A stretch of DNA of 64,000 nucleotides from Helichrysum umbraculigerum (taxonomy: Eukaryota > Streptophyta > Magnoliopsida > Asterales > Asteraceae): the NCBI GenBank assembly GCA_949592205.1, contig CATIUR010000005.1, positions 29,538,179 through 29,602,178 on the forward strand. The letters are read 5' to 3'. The notes below the pieces were generated by a model that saw only the letters and a program-made list of their open reading frames with translations, ran no database searches and was not told the origin of the DNA. How positions within the stretch are numbered: position 1 is the first letter of the stretch; each line of letters starts with the position of its first letter. Made by a program: the position numbers and the translations under genes. Below are positions 11,683-22,899 of this stretch, piece by piece.

Positions 11683-13783
11683 TATGACACCCGCTAAATA
11701 CAAGGACAATTTTTTTTTTTTTTTTTAAACATATCGGAAGCGCATGATTAATAGAAATCAGTAGATTGCATACATACATTTCAAATAGCAATCCACTTAC
11801 ATACAAACCTTTAAAACTAGATTATTCTAATTATTACATACATTAAGTGTAGGTGTTATAGAAATCCCAATGTGTTGTTAAATCATTAACGTATTATCCA
11901 TTTCAGAGTGAGCCTGTCAAACATTCCATTCCATATGTACTTCTTGCCCACCCACATACAGAAGTAAACCTGCAAGAAGTAATGAGGGGTTAGCACGAAG
12001 CTAAGTGAATAGATCCCAAGCTATCAATCTAACTCAGCTTAACACATGCCTATAACCAAGCAATGCACAAGCAACATAGAAGGATCGGTGGTCCTTGAGG
12101 TACCCTCATGCCGCGGATGGTTCCCCAAGTAACACTTAAAACCAACTGACGGCCAAATCAGAGGTCAAACCGATAGTTTGGTAGTATTACTACACACGAC
12201 GCAATTTCAGTGTCCAACACATGTACAAGGCACTTGCGAAGTCCTAGTAATAGTATCCAAACCCAACACATTAGTTGACCCTCACCAAATCAAATAGTCC
12301 ACAACTATCATAGCACAATGGACACCAATAATCAATTAAGGTTTAGCCAACATGCCAATATAATATTAATGCAATCATTGCAATAAACCAAGTTTACCCG
12401 TTGTAACCATGTTGTTACAACTAACTTAGACAGAAAGTCCAAGATCCACTCACCGACAATCATAGTCGTCCACTCAGTAGTCTAATGTCACTGAGTCTTC
12501 TCCACATCTGAGAATACAACAATAACACAAGTCAGTCACTTGTTTCAATGTGAAATATCATCACATAATTGTACTCAAAATCTAAACAACTCAATCAAAT
12601 AATTACCTACTTATCATCATTCAATACAATTCAATCCAAGATTATAAATAATCAATTTAACATTACTAGTTCACCATCACTATCAAATTATGAACATAGA
12701 ATCACATTATCACATAAATCCAACACTAGTTGTCACTAACCAACATGACTCTCTTAATTTCAATGATTAACAATCTCATATAATAACTCACATTTTACTA
12801 ATAACACTATAACAACCTCTTGTTATTATCAATCAAGGTGATTAACACCTAATCATCACACTTTTACAAATTCCAATTGAATTACCATTCAATTAACTTG
12901 GTTAATCCATTATTAGGTTAAATTAAAGCTACTAACCTTCTTACTAACACATATTAACATCATTTGAACTAATATCAATCTTTAGTTTATGATAATCACC
13001 ATTAACCCATCAAAATCACCAAGTTACCTATAAACTCATGAACCCTAATTTAATACTACCACTTTAAGCATGAATCTTGTTACTTAACATCATTAACAAG
13101 TATAACAATCATCAATTTCACCAACTTAAACCTCTATTTTCGGATTAAAGTAATTAACCCATCAAAATCATGATAAACCCTAAGAATCACCTTAACTTTA
13201 CAAACTTTAACTTGAATCTTGCTAGTTATCAACAATAACAAGCTTAACTAACAACAATTTCACATAATCAAACCCCAATTTCGAATTATCACCAAGAACA
13301 CCAAAAACCCCCAATTTCTAGGGTTTAAAATTGAAGATTAAGAACTTACAAGTTGAAAGGAAGGATTAGAAGATGATAATCCATGCGTTTGAAGCTTGAA
13401 TTCGAATTTGTGTTCTTCAATTTGATGATTTCTTCATAATTTTGTGGATTGGATCATATGTGTGTGTGTATTTGTTCATACGTACATATGTATGTATTTG
13501 TGGAAGATAAAACCGATCCAAACATATAATATACCATATAAGTGTTAGTTTTCGTTCCCCGTATTTATTATTGTCTGGAACTTAAAAACCACTTGCGGGG
13601 AAATACAATTTTATTTTACCGTCAACTAAATAAATTTAAAACAAACAATATTTCACTAACCACAATATTTCCTGAGGCTTATTGACCTATTAAATTTACA
13701 ATCAAACACATATAACAAATTTAAATCGTATTTAAATTTACAGGAATACCTATTACTCCTAGGCCCAATTTGAGGATGTTACA
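11683..13783 (-). mobile_element. Solo LTR of a related Ty3 family
   Basis: A single 2101-bp LTR in reverse orientation, flanked on both sides by the 5-bp duplication CTTAA (11678-11682 and 13784-13788). The element 1 3' LTR shows the uninterrupted site (20690s). On the minus strand it runs TGTAACATCCTCAAATTGGG to GGGTGTCATA. It shares with element 1 the TTAGTTGACGGTA block, the leader splice signals and the GTGGGTGGGCAAGAAGTA block. No internal region is present, so the rest was lost by LTR-LTR recombination. Confidence 0.9.
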
Positions 13784-13910
13784 CTTAATATCCTCTCATA
13801 AACTCTCAAACTAAATGCACAATCTGATTTCTTTAATTCAAGGCTGTGATTTTGGTTCCATTATGTTCATCATCTCCTTCATCTCATAATCATCTCCATT
13901 GTAAGTGAAA

Positions 13911-14707
13911 TCACCTCCATTTTCATGTATGAACTTGAGTTGGTTGAATTGGTTGAATTAATAGGATGAAATGATGAAATAGAATTTATCTATGTTTGAA
14001 TGTGTTTGTGTGTTAATTGTAAACTGATTTCATGTTCAATTAAGATGAATCAATTATGTGTTCATATGTGAAATTGAATGAATTGGGTTTTTGTTGAAAC
14101 TAGGTTGAAGCATTGATGCATGTAGGAATTGTAGTGTTTGATGATGTTAGTTGTTGTTGCAATATGTTTATACATGTTAGTATAGGTCACTTAAGTGCTA
14201 AATTCGTGTATTGTAGCTGAAACTTGGTGATTTGTAATTTTGGTTCGAGCTTGGTCTGTTGCAGGTTCTGGGCAAAAACTGATGAACATGGGAATACGGC
14301 GTATTCCCGGGAATACGGCGTATTCCCCCTTTTTTAATATGCAATTCTGAATCAACGGGAATACGGCGTATTCATGTGAATACGGCGTATTTCGAGGAAT
14401 ACGGGCGTATTCCCAGACGTTATTCCTGAGTTGAGCTTCTGATCAAATTTGGTGCTGAAAAGGGGTGGGGAATACGGCGGATTCATGGGAATCCGGCGTA
14501 TTCATTTGAATCCGGCGGATTCCCATTGAATCCGGCGGATTCCCACTATTTTGCTGAACTTACTATTTTAGCTTGCTAGAATTGTGTTAATCAACTTGTA
14601 TATTATCCTTATGATACTTAATGCTTGCTGAACTGATATTAAGTGTCTAATGAAAGTTAAATATCATATGAAATGAGTACTAACTTGTAACCCTCTTGTG
14701 TTCTCAG
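13911..14707 (+). other. Predicted leader intron A of element 1 LTR
   Basis: Donor GTAAGT at 13911. The branch-point consensus TACTAAC and a TTCTCAG acceptor at 14701-14707 close it. The acceptor with its ctaact-type branch is kept in element 2 (27806) and in the third LTR (63749-63751); the solo LTR keeps the acceptor (12508-12510). It encloses the palindrome array. Predicted only. Confidence 0.45.
14290..14545. repeat. Array of near-perfect palindromes, core GAATACGGCGTATTC
   Basis: About ten units. The first two are adjacent 19-mers GGGAATACGGCGTATTCCC (14290-14308, 14309-14327) with 9-base inverted arms around one central G. Later units are GAATACGGCGTATTC, an intermediate GAATACGGCGGATTC, another intermediate GAATCCGGCGTATTC, and two of GAATCCGGCGGATTC. 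The array is far more GC-rich than its surroundings and is repeated in the 3' LTR. Confidence 0.9.
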
Positions 14708-14763
14708 ATACACCGAAGACTCAATAATATTAGATCTTTGAGCAAGGGCGGTGATCGTCAAGG

Positions 14764-15247
14764 GTGAGTGGATCTTGGACTTTCAGTCTAATTTGGTTGT
14801 AACAATAAGGTTACAACGGGTAAATGTGAATTTACTGTTTTCATTGTTAAGTTAATATTTTGCCATGATGGTTATATTTAGCTTAATTTTTGGTGTCCTT
14901 GATTGCCTTGATGGTTGTGGACTATATGAATTGTCGGGGGTCAACGTGTGTTGGGTTTGAGTACTATTACTTTGGACATCATAAGTGCTTTGTACATGTG
15001 TTGTTCACTGAAATTATGTTGTAAGTAGTAATAGTACCAAGCTATCGGTTTAGCCACTGATTTGGCCTTCAGTTGGTTTTAAGTGTTACTTGGGGAACCA
15101 CCGCGGCATGAGGGTACTCCAAGGACCACCGATCCTTCATGATTAACTGTTGCTATGCTTTGCTGTATTCATTTGTTAAGCTAAGTTAGGTGATAGTTTG
15201 AGATTTATTCACTTAGCTTCGTGCTAACCCCTCATTACTTTTTGCAG
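14764..15247 (+). other. Predicted leader intron B of element 1 LTR (484 nt)
   Basis: Donor G/GTGAGTGGATC at 14764 and acceptor TTTTTGCAG ending 15247. The same two signals bound 484 nt in the solo LTR (11970-12453, minus), 500 nt in element 2 (27863-28362) and 493 nt in the third LTR (63199-63691, minus). The exon between introns A and B is 56 nt. Confidence 0.5.
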
Positions 15248-15530
15248 GTTTACTTTGGTATGTGGGTGGGCAAGAAGTACTATAGGAATGGAATGTTTGA
15301 CAAGCTCACTCTGTTTTGTTAACTATGTCAATGCTATGACATTATGTTTTGGATTTCTATAACACTAAACTTATCATGTGTAATGTATAGGATAATCTAG
15401 TTTAAAGACTGTATGTATTTGGATTACCATTTTGAAATGTAAATATGTAATCCAATAGTTTGTATCTAAAACTTGCGCTTCCTTTATAAAAAAAAAATAT
15501 CCTTGTATTTTCGAGTAGGGTGTTATAAAT

Positions 15531-15542
15531 TGGTATCAGAGC
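15531..15542 (+). other. Primer binding site of element 1
   Basis: TGGTATCAGAGC, complementary to the 3' end of initiator tRNA-Met, starts four bases after the LTR end. Confidence 0.9.
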
Positions 15543-15703
15543 AAAGGTTTGGGTGAATTGAACATGGGTTAATTGTTCAATCCCAAATCTATTTGTGTTA
15601 GTCAAACATTCCAGGGAAGGGGATTGAGCTAGTGAATATGATTTGGTTAGTATTGCTAGGTACTAACAATTAACGGGTTATGAGATGTGTTGTGGTACAG
15701 GAT

Positions 15704-18700
15704 ATGGCAGAAAATAACGCTCCGACCAGTACCCCGATCAATGCTTCTGGAGCGAGAGACTCTCCTCCAGAAATTCAGTCTCAAAGCCAAGGTCAGACAA
15801 ATACTACACTCCCTGCAAGTGAATTGAGCTGTGATGAGTACACTTTGTATTTGGAGGATGAGTTAAATAAATATAAGGAGTTATACGAACAACAAGCTAG
15901 AACATCCCGGCAGATTCCAGCTGTTAGTACGATTACACCTCCGTTAGTGACATCACAGTTTTCTATGCCACTACCTACTTACTACCAGACATCAGCTCCT
16001 TTATCTTCTTCAGGACCTTCGGGATTTCAGTTTCCGGTATTTCCTCCTCCATCTCAGCAAAAATTATGTTCATTTAAGACCTTTAAGTCTAGTGGACCTT
16101 CAGATTTCTTTGGGAGTACAAATCATTCTGTGACCATGGATTGGTTAAGGGATGTCGAAAGGAAATTTGAGGTTTGCCGATGTGAGGATGAGATTAAGGT
16201 AACTTATGCAGTGCAACTTTTAAAGGGTCCGGCAATGGGATGGTGGGATTCTATCACATCTCATTTAACACCTCAGCAAAAAGCTTCCATTACATGGTCC
16301 GATTTCCATAACGCGGTTTGTAAGAAGTATTGTTCCGGGTATGACATGACTCGCATTAGGCGTGAATTCTTGGATATGCAATTGACTGATAGTATGACTA
16401 TGGAGGACCTTATCTCCCAGTTTACCGATAAATTGAGATTTGTACATCAATGGGTACCGGATGAAAGGACAAAGATTGACCATTTTGTTGGAATGTTACC
16501 CCATACTTATCGGACTACTGTGAGACTTGCAAGTGATCTTAACCAAGCTTTTGATTTGGCTCGTTCTGTGGACGGCGATATTAGAGCTCATGATTTGGAA
16601 ATTAAAGACAAGTCCCCAATGAAACCCAAAGGTGAATCTACGTCAAGTCAGGGGAAGAAGAAATGGCAAGGTAATAATAATAACCGTAAACCAAATGTTG
16701 TTGGGGGTTCAGTGAATAGATCAAATTGGTGCAAGAATTGCAAGTCTAGGCACACGGGACATTGTACACCACAGACTGCTAGGTGTATTAAGTGTGGTCA
16801 GTTCGGTCATGACATCAAGGATTGCCCTTTTCCTAAGCCAGTGTGTTGGAATTGTCGCAAGGAAGGACATCGTTCGAGTGCGTGTCCAGAGGCAGGGAAG
16901 CAAAAATCGGGCACGGTCGGAGGGTCATCGTCATCTTCTGGCCAGAAAAGAAAGAATCCTCTAGCTCCAACTGGTCGGGCTTTTTGGATGACCGTGGATG
17001 AAGCTGTGGTAGCCGAGGACGTCATAACTGGTACTTTACTTATTAATTCAGTACCGGCATGTGCCTTATTTGATTCAGGGGCAAATTGTTCCTTTATGTC
17101 CTTGGTATTCTGTGATAGACTTAAATTGACACCTACATGTATTTCACAACCAATTGAGGTTGAGGTAGCGGATGGAAAGTTAGTTTCAGTTACCACATCG
17201 GTGATAGGAGCTAGTATTTCGATTGAGGGTCATAGTTTCCCTGTTTCTTTTCTATTGATGCCTATTCATGGATTTGATGTTGTGTTAGGCATGGATTGGT
17301 TGAGTCGTAATAAAGCCAATATAGATTGTCATAAGAAGCTGATAAAAATCCCAATCTCAGACGAGTCATATGTCGTGGCTCGAGGGGAAAGGGAGAGGGG
17401 TAGTATACCTTCGATCTCTATGATGAAAGCTAGAAAATCTCTAGCTAAAGGGTGTGATTCTTATTTAGCCTATGTTGTCGATGCTAAGCTAGAAAAGAAA
17501 GCCAATTGTAATGTCCGAGTTGTTTCTGAGTATTCGGATGTTTTCCCTGATAAATTGCCTGGTTTACCGCCGGTTAGAGAAGTAGAATATAAAATTGAGT
17601 TAATTCCTGGTTCTACTCCGGTAGCTAAGGCACCTTATAGATTAGCTCCCTCCGAAATCCGTGAAATGATGAATCAAATTCAGGAATTATTAGATAAGGG
17701 TTTTGTTAGACCCAGTTCTTCTCCTTGAGGTGCCCCTGTGTTATTTGTTAAAAAGAAAGATGGCACTTTCCGTATGTGTATTGATTATAGAGAGTTGAAT
17801 AAGAGGACCGTAAAGAATAAGTATCATTTGCCCCGAATAGATGAATTGTTTGATCAATTGCAAGGGTCTTCGTTTTTCTCTAAGATAGACTTGAGATCGG
17901 GTTATCACCAAGTCCGGGTTTGTGGGGAGGATATCCCTAAAACAGCTTTTCGCACTCGCTATGGTCATTATGAATTTCTTGTTATGCCTTTTGGATTGAC
18001 TAATGCTCCAGCAATTTTCATGGATTTGATGAACAGGGTTTGTAGACCTTTTCTCGATAAATTTGTCATTGTATTCATTGATGATATTTTAGTTTATTCT
18101 AAATATGAATCTGATCATGAAGTACATTTGCGTTTAGTTCTTGACACCTTAAGAAAGGAGAAATTGTATGCTAAGTTTTCGAAATGTGAATTTTGGCTTC
18201 GTGAAGTTCAGTTTTTGGGGCACATCATTTGTGAAGATGGGGTTAAAGTGGATCCATCTAAAATTGAGGCTGTCATGAATTGGCAATCACCTAAATCTCC
18301 GTCAGAGATCAAGAGTTTTTTGGGTTTGGTAGGCTATTACAGAAAATTTATTAAAGATTTTTCCAAGATTGCAGGTTCTTTGACTAAATTAACTCGTAAG
18401 GATGTGAAATTTCTGTGGGGTGATCAACAGGAATCGGCTTTTCAGACTTTGAAACAATTGTTGTGTCAGGCTCCTGTTTTAGCTTTACCTGACGGATCCA
18501 AGGATTTTATCGTATATTGTGATGCTTCACATGCGGGTTTAGGTTGTGTTTTGATGCAACGAGACCGTGTTATTGCCTATGCTTCACGTCAGTTGAAACC
18601 TCATGAGATTAACTATCCTACCCATGACTTGGAACTTGCAGCGGTGGTTTTTGCCTTAAAGATTTGGAGACATTACCTGTATGGAACCAAATGCGTTATT

Positions 18701-20362
18701 TGTACGGACCACAAGAGCCTTCAGTACATGTTTACTCAAAAAGAACTTAACATGAGGCAAAGGCGATGGTTATAATTGATTAAGGATTATGATTGCGAGA
18801 TTCGATATCATCCGGGTAAGGCAAATGTGGTGGCGGATGCGCTTAGCCGAAAGGGTAAATCTGAAAGGGTTTGTTTAATGCGTTTGGAAATCTCTTCAGA
18901 CTTGATCGATAAATTGAAATTGGCTCAGATGGAGGCCCTATTGGATCATAACTTGAAATCTGAAATCATGCTTAAAAGGAAGGATTTATTGGTAGAAGAT
19001 TCTCGTGGATTAAAGACATTTCAGTCTCGTGTTTGGGTCCCATTGTTTGGTGGACTTCGAGATGTGATATTGATGGAGGCTCATAAATCCAGATTGTCGA
19101 TTCATCCCGGAAGCACCAAAATGTATCAGGATTTAAAACCATTGTATTGGTGGCCTACTTTGAAGTTGGATGTCGCTCGAATTGTTGAATCTTGCCATAT
19201 TTGCTCTCAAGTAAAGACCGAGCATCAGAAACCTTATGGAGCTTTGAAGCAACTCGAGATTCCCGAGTGGAAATGGGAACATATTACCATGGATTTTGTG
19301 ACCAAATTACCTCGAACTGTTAAGGGTAATGATATGATTTGGGTAAATGTTGATAGATTGACCAAGAGTGCACACTTTCTTGCTACTTGTGAGACGGCAT
19401 CATTAAGTAAATTGGCGCAATTGTACATTAATGAAGTGGTTATTAGACATGGGATTCCGTTGTCGATTGTTTCAGATAGAGATTCTCGATTTGTGTCGGG
19501 TTTTTAGCAGAATTTACAGCGTGAATTGGGTTCTAGGGTCAACTTGAGTACGGCTTATCATCCTCAGACGGATGGTCAGTCGGAGCGCACCATTCAAACC
19601 TTGGAGGACATGTTGCGGGCATGTGTATTAGAATTTGGTGGGTCGTGGGATTCCCATTTACCATTAGTTGAGTTTGCCTATAATAATTCTTTCCATTCTA
19701 GTATAGGCATGCCACCCTATGAAATGTTGTATGGTCGTAGGTGTAGGACACCCACCTGTTGGTTAGAGGCGGGTGAAAAGCAGTTTGCGGGTCCTGACAT
19801 AGTTCAAATTACAGCCGATAAGGTAGCTATTGCCCGAGATAGATTGAAAGCTGCCCGTGATAGGCAGAAACAGTATGCGGACCCACATCATCGACCAGTT
19901 TCGTTTGTAGAAGGTGAGTTGGTTTATTTGAAAGTTTCACCTTGGAAGGGTGTTATCAGGTTTGGGAAACGTGGTAAACTAGCTCCTAGATACATCGGAC
20001 CGTTTAAAATTCGACATGTCGTCAATGATCAAACGGTGTCATTAGATCTTCCTCCTGAATTGTCGGGTATTCATGATACTTTTAATGTGTGTTATCTAAG
20101 AAAATGCAATGTGGAGGACCAATCCCAAGTTCTTCCATTGCAAGACTTGAGTGTGGACTTAAACCAAAGACTTGTAGAAGAGCCCTTAGAACTTGTTGAC
20201 CGTAAGGTGACTAAACTTCGAAAGAAGGAAATCCCTATGGTGCTAGTTAAGTGGAATCATAGTTTGGGTCCGAATCTTACTTGGGAGACCGAGTCTAGCA
20301 TGAGGACGCGCTATCCCAATCTTTTTGAGCGTGGCGAGATTTCGGGGACGAAATCTTCTTAA
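15704..20362 (+). pseudogene. gag-pol of element 1, broken by three stop codons
   Basis: The start at 15704 (MAENNAP) is chosen because it matches the start in element 2 (MADDEQP). Domains in order: gag with zinc knuckles CIKCGQFGHDIKDC and CWNCRKEGHRSSAC (about 16790-16890), protease DSGA (about 17072), reverse transcriptase with FIDD (about 18074), RNase H (to about 18770), integrase with a zinc-binding HPGST...CHIC part (about 19100-19210) and DDE core (MDFVTKLP, IVSDRDSRF), then a C-terminal chromodomain (about 20180-20330). In-frame stops: TGA 17726-17728 where element 2 has Trp, TAA 18773-18775 where element 2 has Glu, TAG 19505-19507 where element 2 has Trp. There is no frameshift; the frame between stops is open. 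Confidence 0.92.
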
Positions 20363-20373
20363 GGAGGGAAGAT
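20361..20373 (+). other. Polypurine tract of element 1
   Basis: AAGGAGGGAAGAT directly before the 3' LTR start at 20375. Priming site for plus-strand DNA. Confidence 0.8.
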
Positions 20374-20374
20374 T

Positions 20375-22027
20375 TGTAACATCCTCAAAAGTGGCCTAGT
20401 TGAAATACGGTAATTCCCTTAATTTAATTGTTATTTAAATTGTATTTTAAATACTTGGTGTATTTTGATTGCTAAATTAATAGGTCAATTGGTCAATTGG
20501 CTTATTGTGATAAATGAATTATTACATGTTTTAAATTTATTTAGTTGACGGTATAATAAAAACTTATTTCTCGCAAATGGTTTTTAGGTTCCAGACAATA
20601 GATTTAGGACGGGTATAATTTTAACTAAAAAATAGGCTGAGTCATATAATTGAGTCGACACCTGTGATCTCATTTTGACAACACCTCATTCTTCCAAATT
20701 CTTAATATCCTCTCATAAACTCTCAAACTAAATGCACAATCTGATTTCTTTAATTCAAGGCTGTGATTTTGGTTCCATTATGTTCATCATCTCCTTCATC
20801 TCATAATCATCTCCATTGTAAGTGAAATCACCTCCATTTTCATGTATGAACTTGAGTTGGTTGAATTGGTTGAATTAATAGGATGAAATGATGAAATAGA
20901 ATTTATCTATGTTTGAATGTGTTTGTGTGTTAATTGTAAACTGATTTCATGTTCAATTAAGATGAATCAATTATGTGTTCATATGTGAAATTGAATGAAT
21001 TGGGTTTTTGTTGAAACTAGGTTGAAGCATTGATGCATGTAGGAATTGTAGTGTTTGATGATGTTAGTTGTTGTTGCAATATGTTTATACATGTTAGTAT
21101 AGGTCACTTAAGTGCTAAATTCGTGTATTGTAGCTGAAACTTGGTGATTTGTAATTTTGGTTCGAGCTTGGTCTGTTGCAGGTTCTGGGCAAAAACTGAT
21201 GAACATGGGAATACGGCGTATTCCCGGGAATACGGCGTATTCCCCCTTTTTTAATATGCAATTCTGAATCAACGGGAATACGGCGTATTCATGTGAATAC
21301 GGCGTATTCCGAGGAATACGGGCGTATTCCCAGACCGTATTCCTGAGTTGAGCTTCTGATCAAATTTGGTGCTGAAAAGGGGTGGGGAATACGGCGGATT
21401 CATGGGAATCCGGCGTAGTCATTTGAATCCGGCGGATTCCCATTGAATCCGGCGGATTCCCACTATTTTGCTGAACTTACTATTTTAGCTTGCTAGAATT
21501 GTGTTAATCAACTTGTATATTATCCTTATGATACTTAATGCTTGCTGAACTGATATTAAGTGTCTAATGAAAGTTAAATATCATATGAAATGAGTACTAA
21601 CTTGTAACCCTCTTGTGTTCTCAGATACACCGAAGACTCAATAATATTAGATCTTTGAGCAAGGGCGGTGATCGTCAAGGGTGAGTGGATCTTGGACTTT
21701 CAGTCTAATTTGGTTGTAACAATATGGTTACAACGGGTAAATGTGAATTTACTGTTTTCATTGTTAAGTTAATATTTTGCCATGATGGTTATATTTAGCT
21801 TAATTTTTGGTGTCCTTGATTGCCTTGATGGTTGTGGACTATATGAATTGTCGGGGGTCAACGTGTGTTGGGTTTGAGTACTATTACTTTGGACATCATA
21901 AGTGCTTTGTACATGTGTTGTTCACTGAAATTATGTTGTAAGTAGTAATAGTACCAAGCTATCGGTTTAGCCACTGATTTGGCCTTCAGTTGGTTTTAAG
22001 TGTTACTTGGGGAACCACCGCGGCATG
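20375..22027 (+). repeat. 3' LTR of element 1, 3'-truncated
   Basis: Collinear with the 5' LTR minus the solo insertion, then ends at GGAACCACCGCGGCATGA where the 5' LTR continues GGGTACTCC. It carries its own palindrome array at 21207-21465. Confidence 0.9.
21207..21465. repeat. Palindrome array, 3' LTR copy
   Basis: Same units as 14290-14545. About four of the seven LTR-LTR differences fall here (for example CGTATTCCGAGG against CGTATTTCGAGG). Confidence 0.9.
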
Positions 22028-22437
22028 ATGGTTGTAGTGGTGAAGGTGAACAGAGATAAATATATTAGAAGTGGTTTTATGGTGGCGATTGATGGTTGTT
22101 GTGGTGATTAGGGTGAAGAATAGGTGGTTTTGTAGTTGCAGATGAGAAGGTGAAAAGAGATGGGGATGGAAATCAACTTTAAGTTATTGAATGTGTGAGA
22201 GAGAGAAATTAGAAGGTGGTTTTGGTTTTGTGGCACATGGTATTGGAACTTTTGGATGACTCATACACGTGTTACCTTATATGGGTGACTAATAAAATTT
22301 CCCATTTTAATTATAGATAATAATAATAAATACTACTCCGTAATAAATAAATATAAATGCCAGTGCTATTTTAATTTCAAAAAATTGAAAATTGTTATAT
22401 TTAATATTCATCTATTGGAAGTTTTCGATCGATGTTT
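22028..22437. other. GGTTGTGGTGG-rich non-coding DNA after the truncated LTR
   Basis: TGGTGGTGAAGG-like words dominate until about 22220, then AT-rich DNA. It belongs neither to the MITE interrupted at 11351 nor to the LTR. No frame recognised. Confidence 0.5.
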
Positions 22438-22452
22438 TCGTGCATACATTTT

Positions 22453-22638
22453 TTTTTTTTTTGGAACGGCAACTAACTCCTTCGGATCAGTAATGGAGTA
22501 TCATCGTGCCACCACTACTGACCCCACCTTTTGCCTCACCTAAGAAGAAACCCTCTGGAGAGGCTCGAACCCGAGACCTCTCCATCATTAGGAAAACTCC
22601 TTACCTCACTCTTACCACTTGGGTAAGAGGTCATTGGC
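22453..22638 (-). mobile_element. tRNA-type SINE with 14-bp target duplication
   Basis: On the minus strand there is an A-box-like word ACCCAAGTGGTAAGAG, then a B box GGTTCGAGCCT, then unrelated sequence, and a terminal A run (seen as T at 22448-22462). The duplication tcgtgcatacattt flanks it (22438-22452 and 22639-22652). Confidence 0.85.
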
Positions 22639-22727
22639 TCGTGCATACATTTCATTTCTTTATTGAAATAAATAATTTAAATAAATCCTACATAAAGGCA
22701 TTTAAAACTTCTAAATCACTTATATTA

Positions 22728-22754
22728 ACTAGTAATTTACCCGGGCGTTGCCCA
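22728..22754 (-). mobile_element. Helitron-like 3' terminus
   Basis: On the minus strand a GGGC/GCCC hairpin (22743-22753) is followed by GGTAAATTA and CTAGT, then T. Confidence 0.55.
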
Positions 22755-22899
22755 GTTCGAATGAGAAATTTATATTGAAAAATGATGATAACATTGCCAT
22801 TGAAGTCAGATAAAAAAATTGTTTACATTTCATACAAAAATAACATGAAAAATACCTTAGATGTGACCCGTTTAAGGAGACCAATGACAACCAAAAACA

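Larger units (their letters stand above)
11352..15527 (+). repeat. 5' LTR of element 1 (split by a solo LTR)
   Basis: Starts TGTAACATCC after the MITE sequence ATAAA and ends GGGTGTTATA. Without the inserted solo LTR and its extra CTTAA it is about 2.07 kb. It holds the palindrome array and the predicted leader introns. Confidence 0.88.
11352..22027 (+). mobile_element. Ty3 (Tekay/Del-like chromovirus) retrotransposon, element 1
   Basis: The 5' LTR (11352-15527, interrupted by a solo LTR), PBS (15531-15542), gag-pol with chromodomain (15704-20362), polypurine tract and 3' LTR (20375-22027) are all on the plus strand. The LTRs start TGTAACATCCTC and the 5' LTR ends TGTTATA. The 3' LTR stops at GCGGCATGA, so about 430 bp are lost. 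Over the shared LTR length I count about seven differences, so the copy is young. The order PR-RT-RNaseH-INT-chromodomain and the long LTRs fit the Tekay/Del clade. The insertion is inside a MITE. Confidence 0.9.

Noticed and set aside
14290..14545. CRISPR-like array
   Set aside because: Units are palindromic and irregularly spaced inside a plant LTR; no spacers of constant length and no cas genes.
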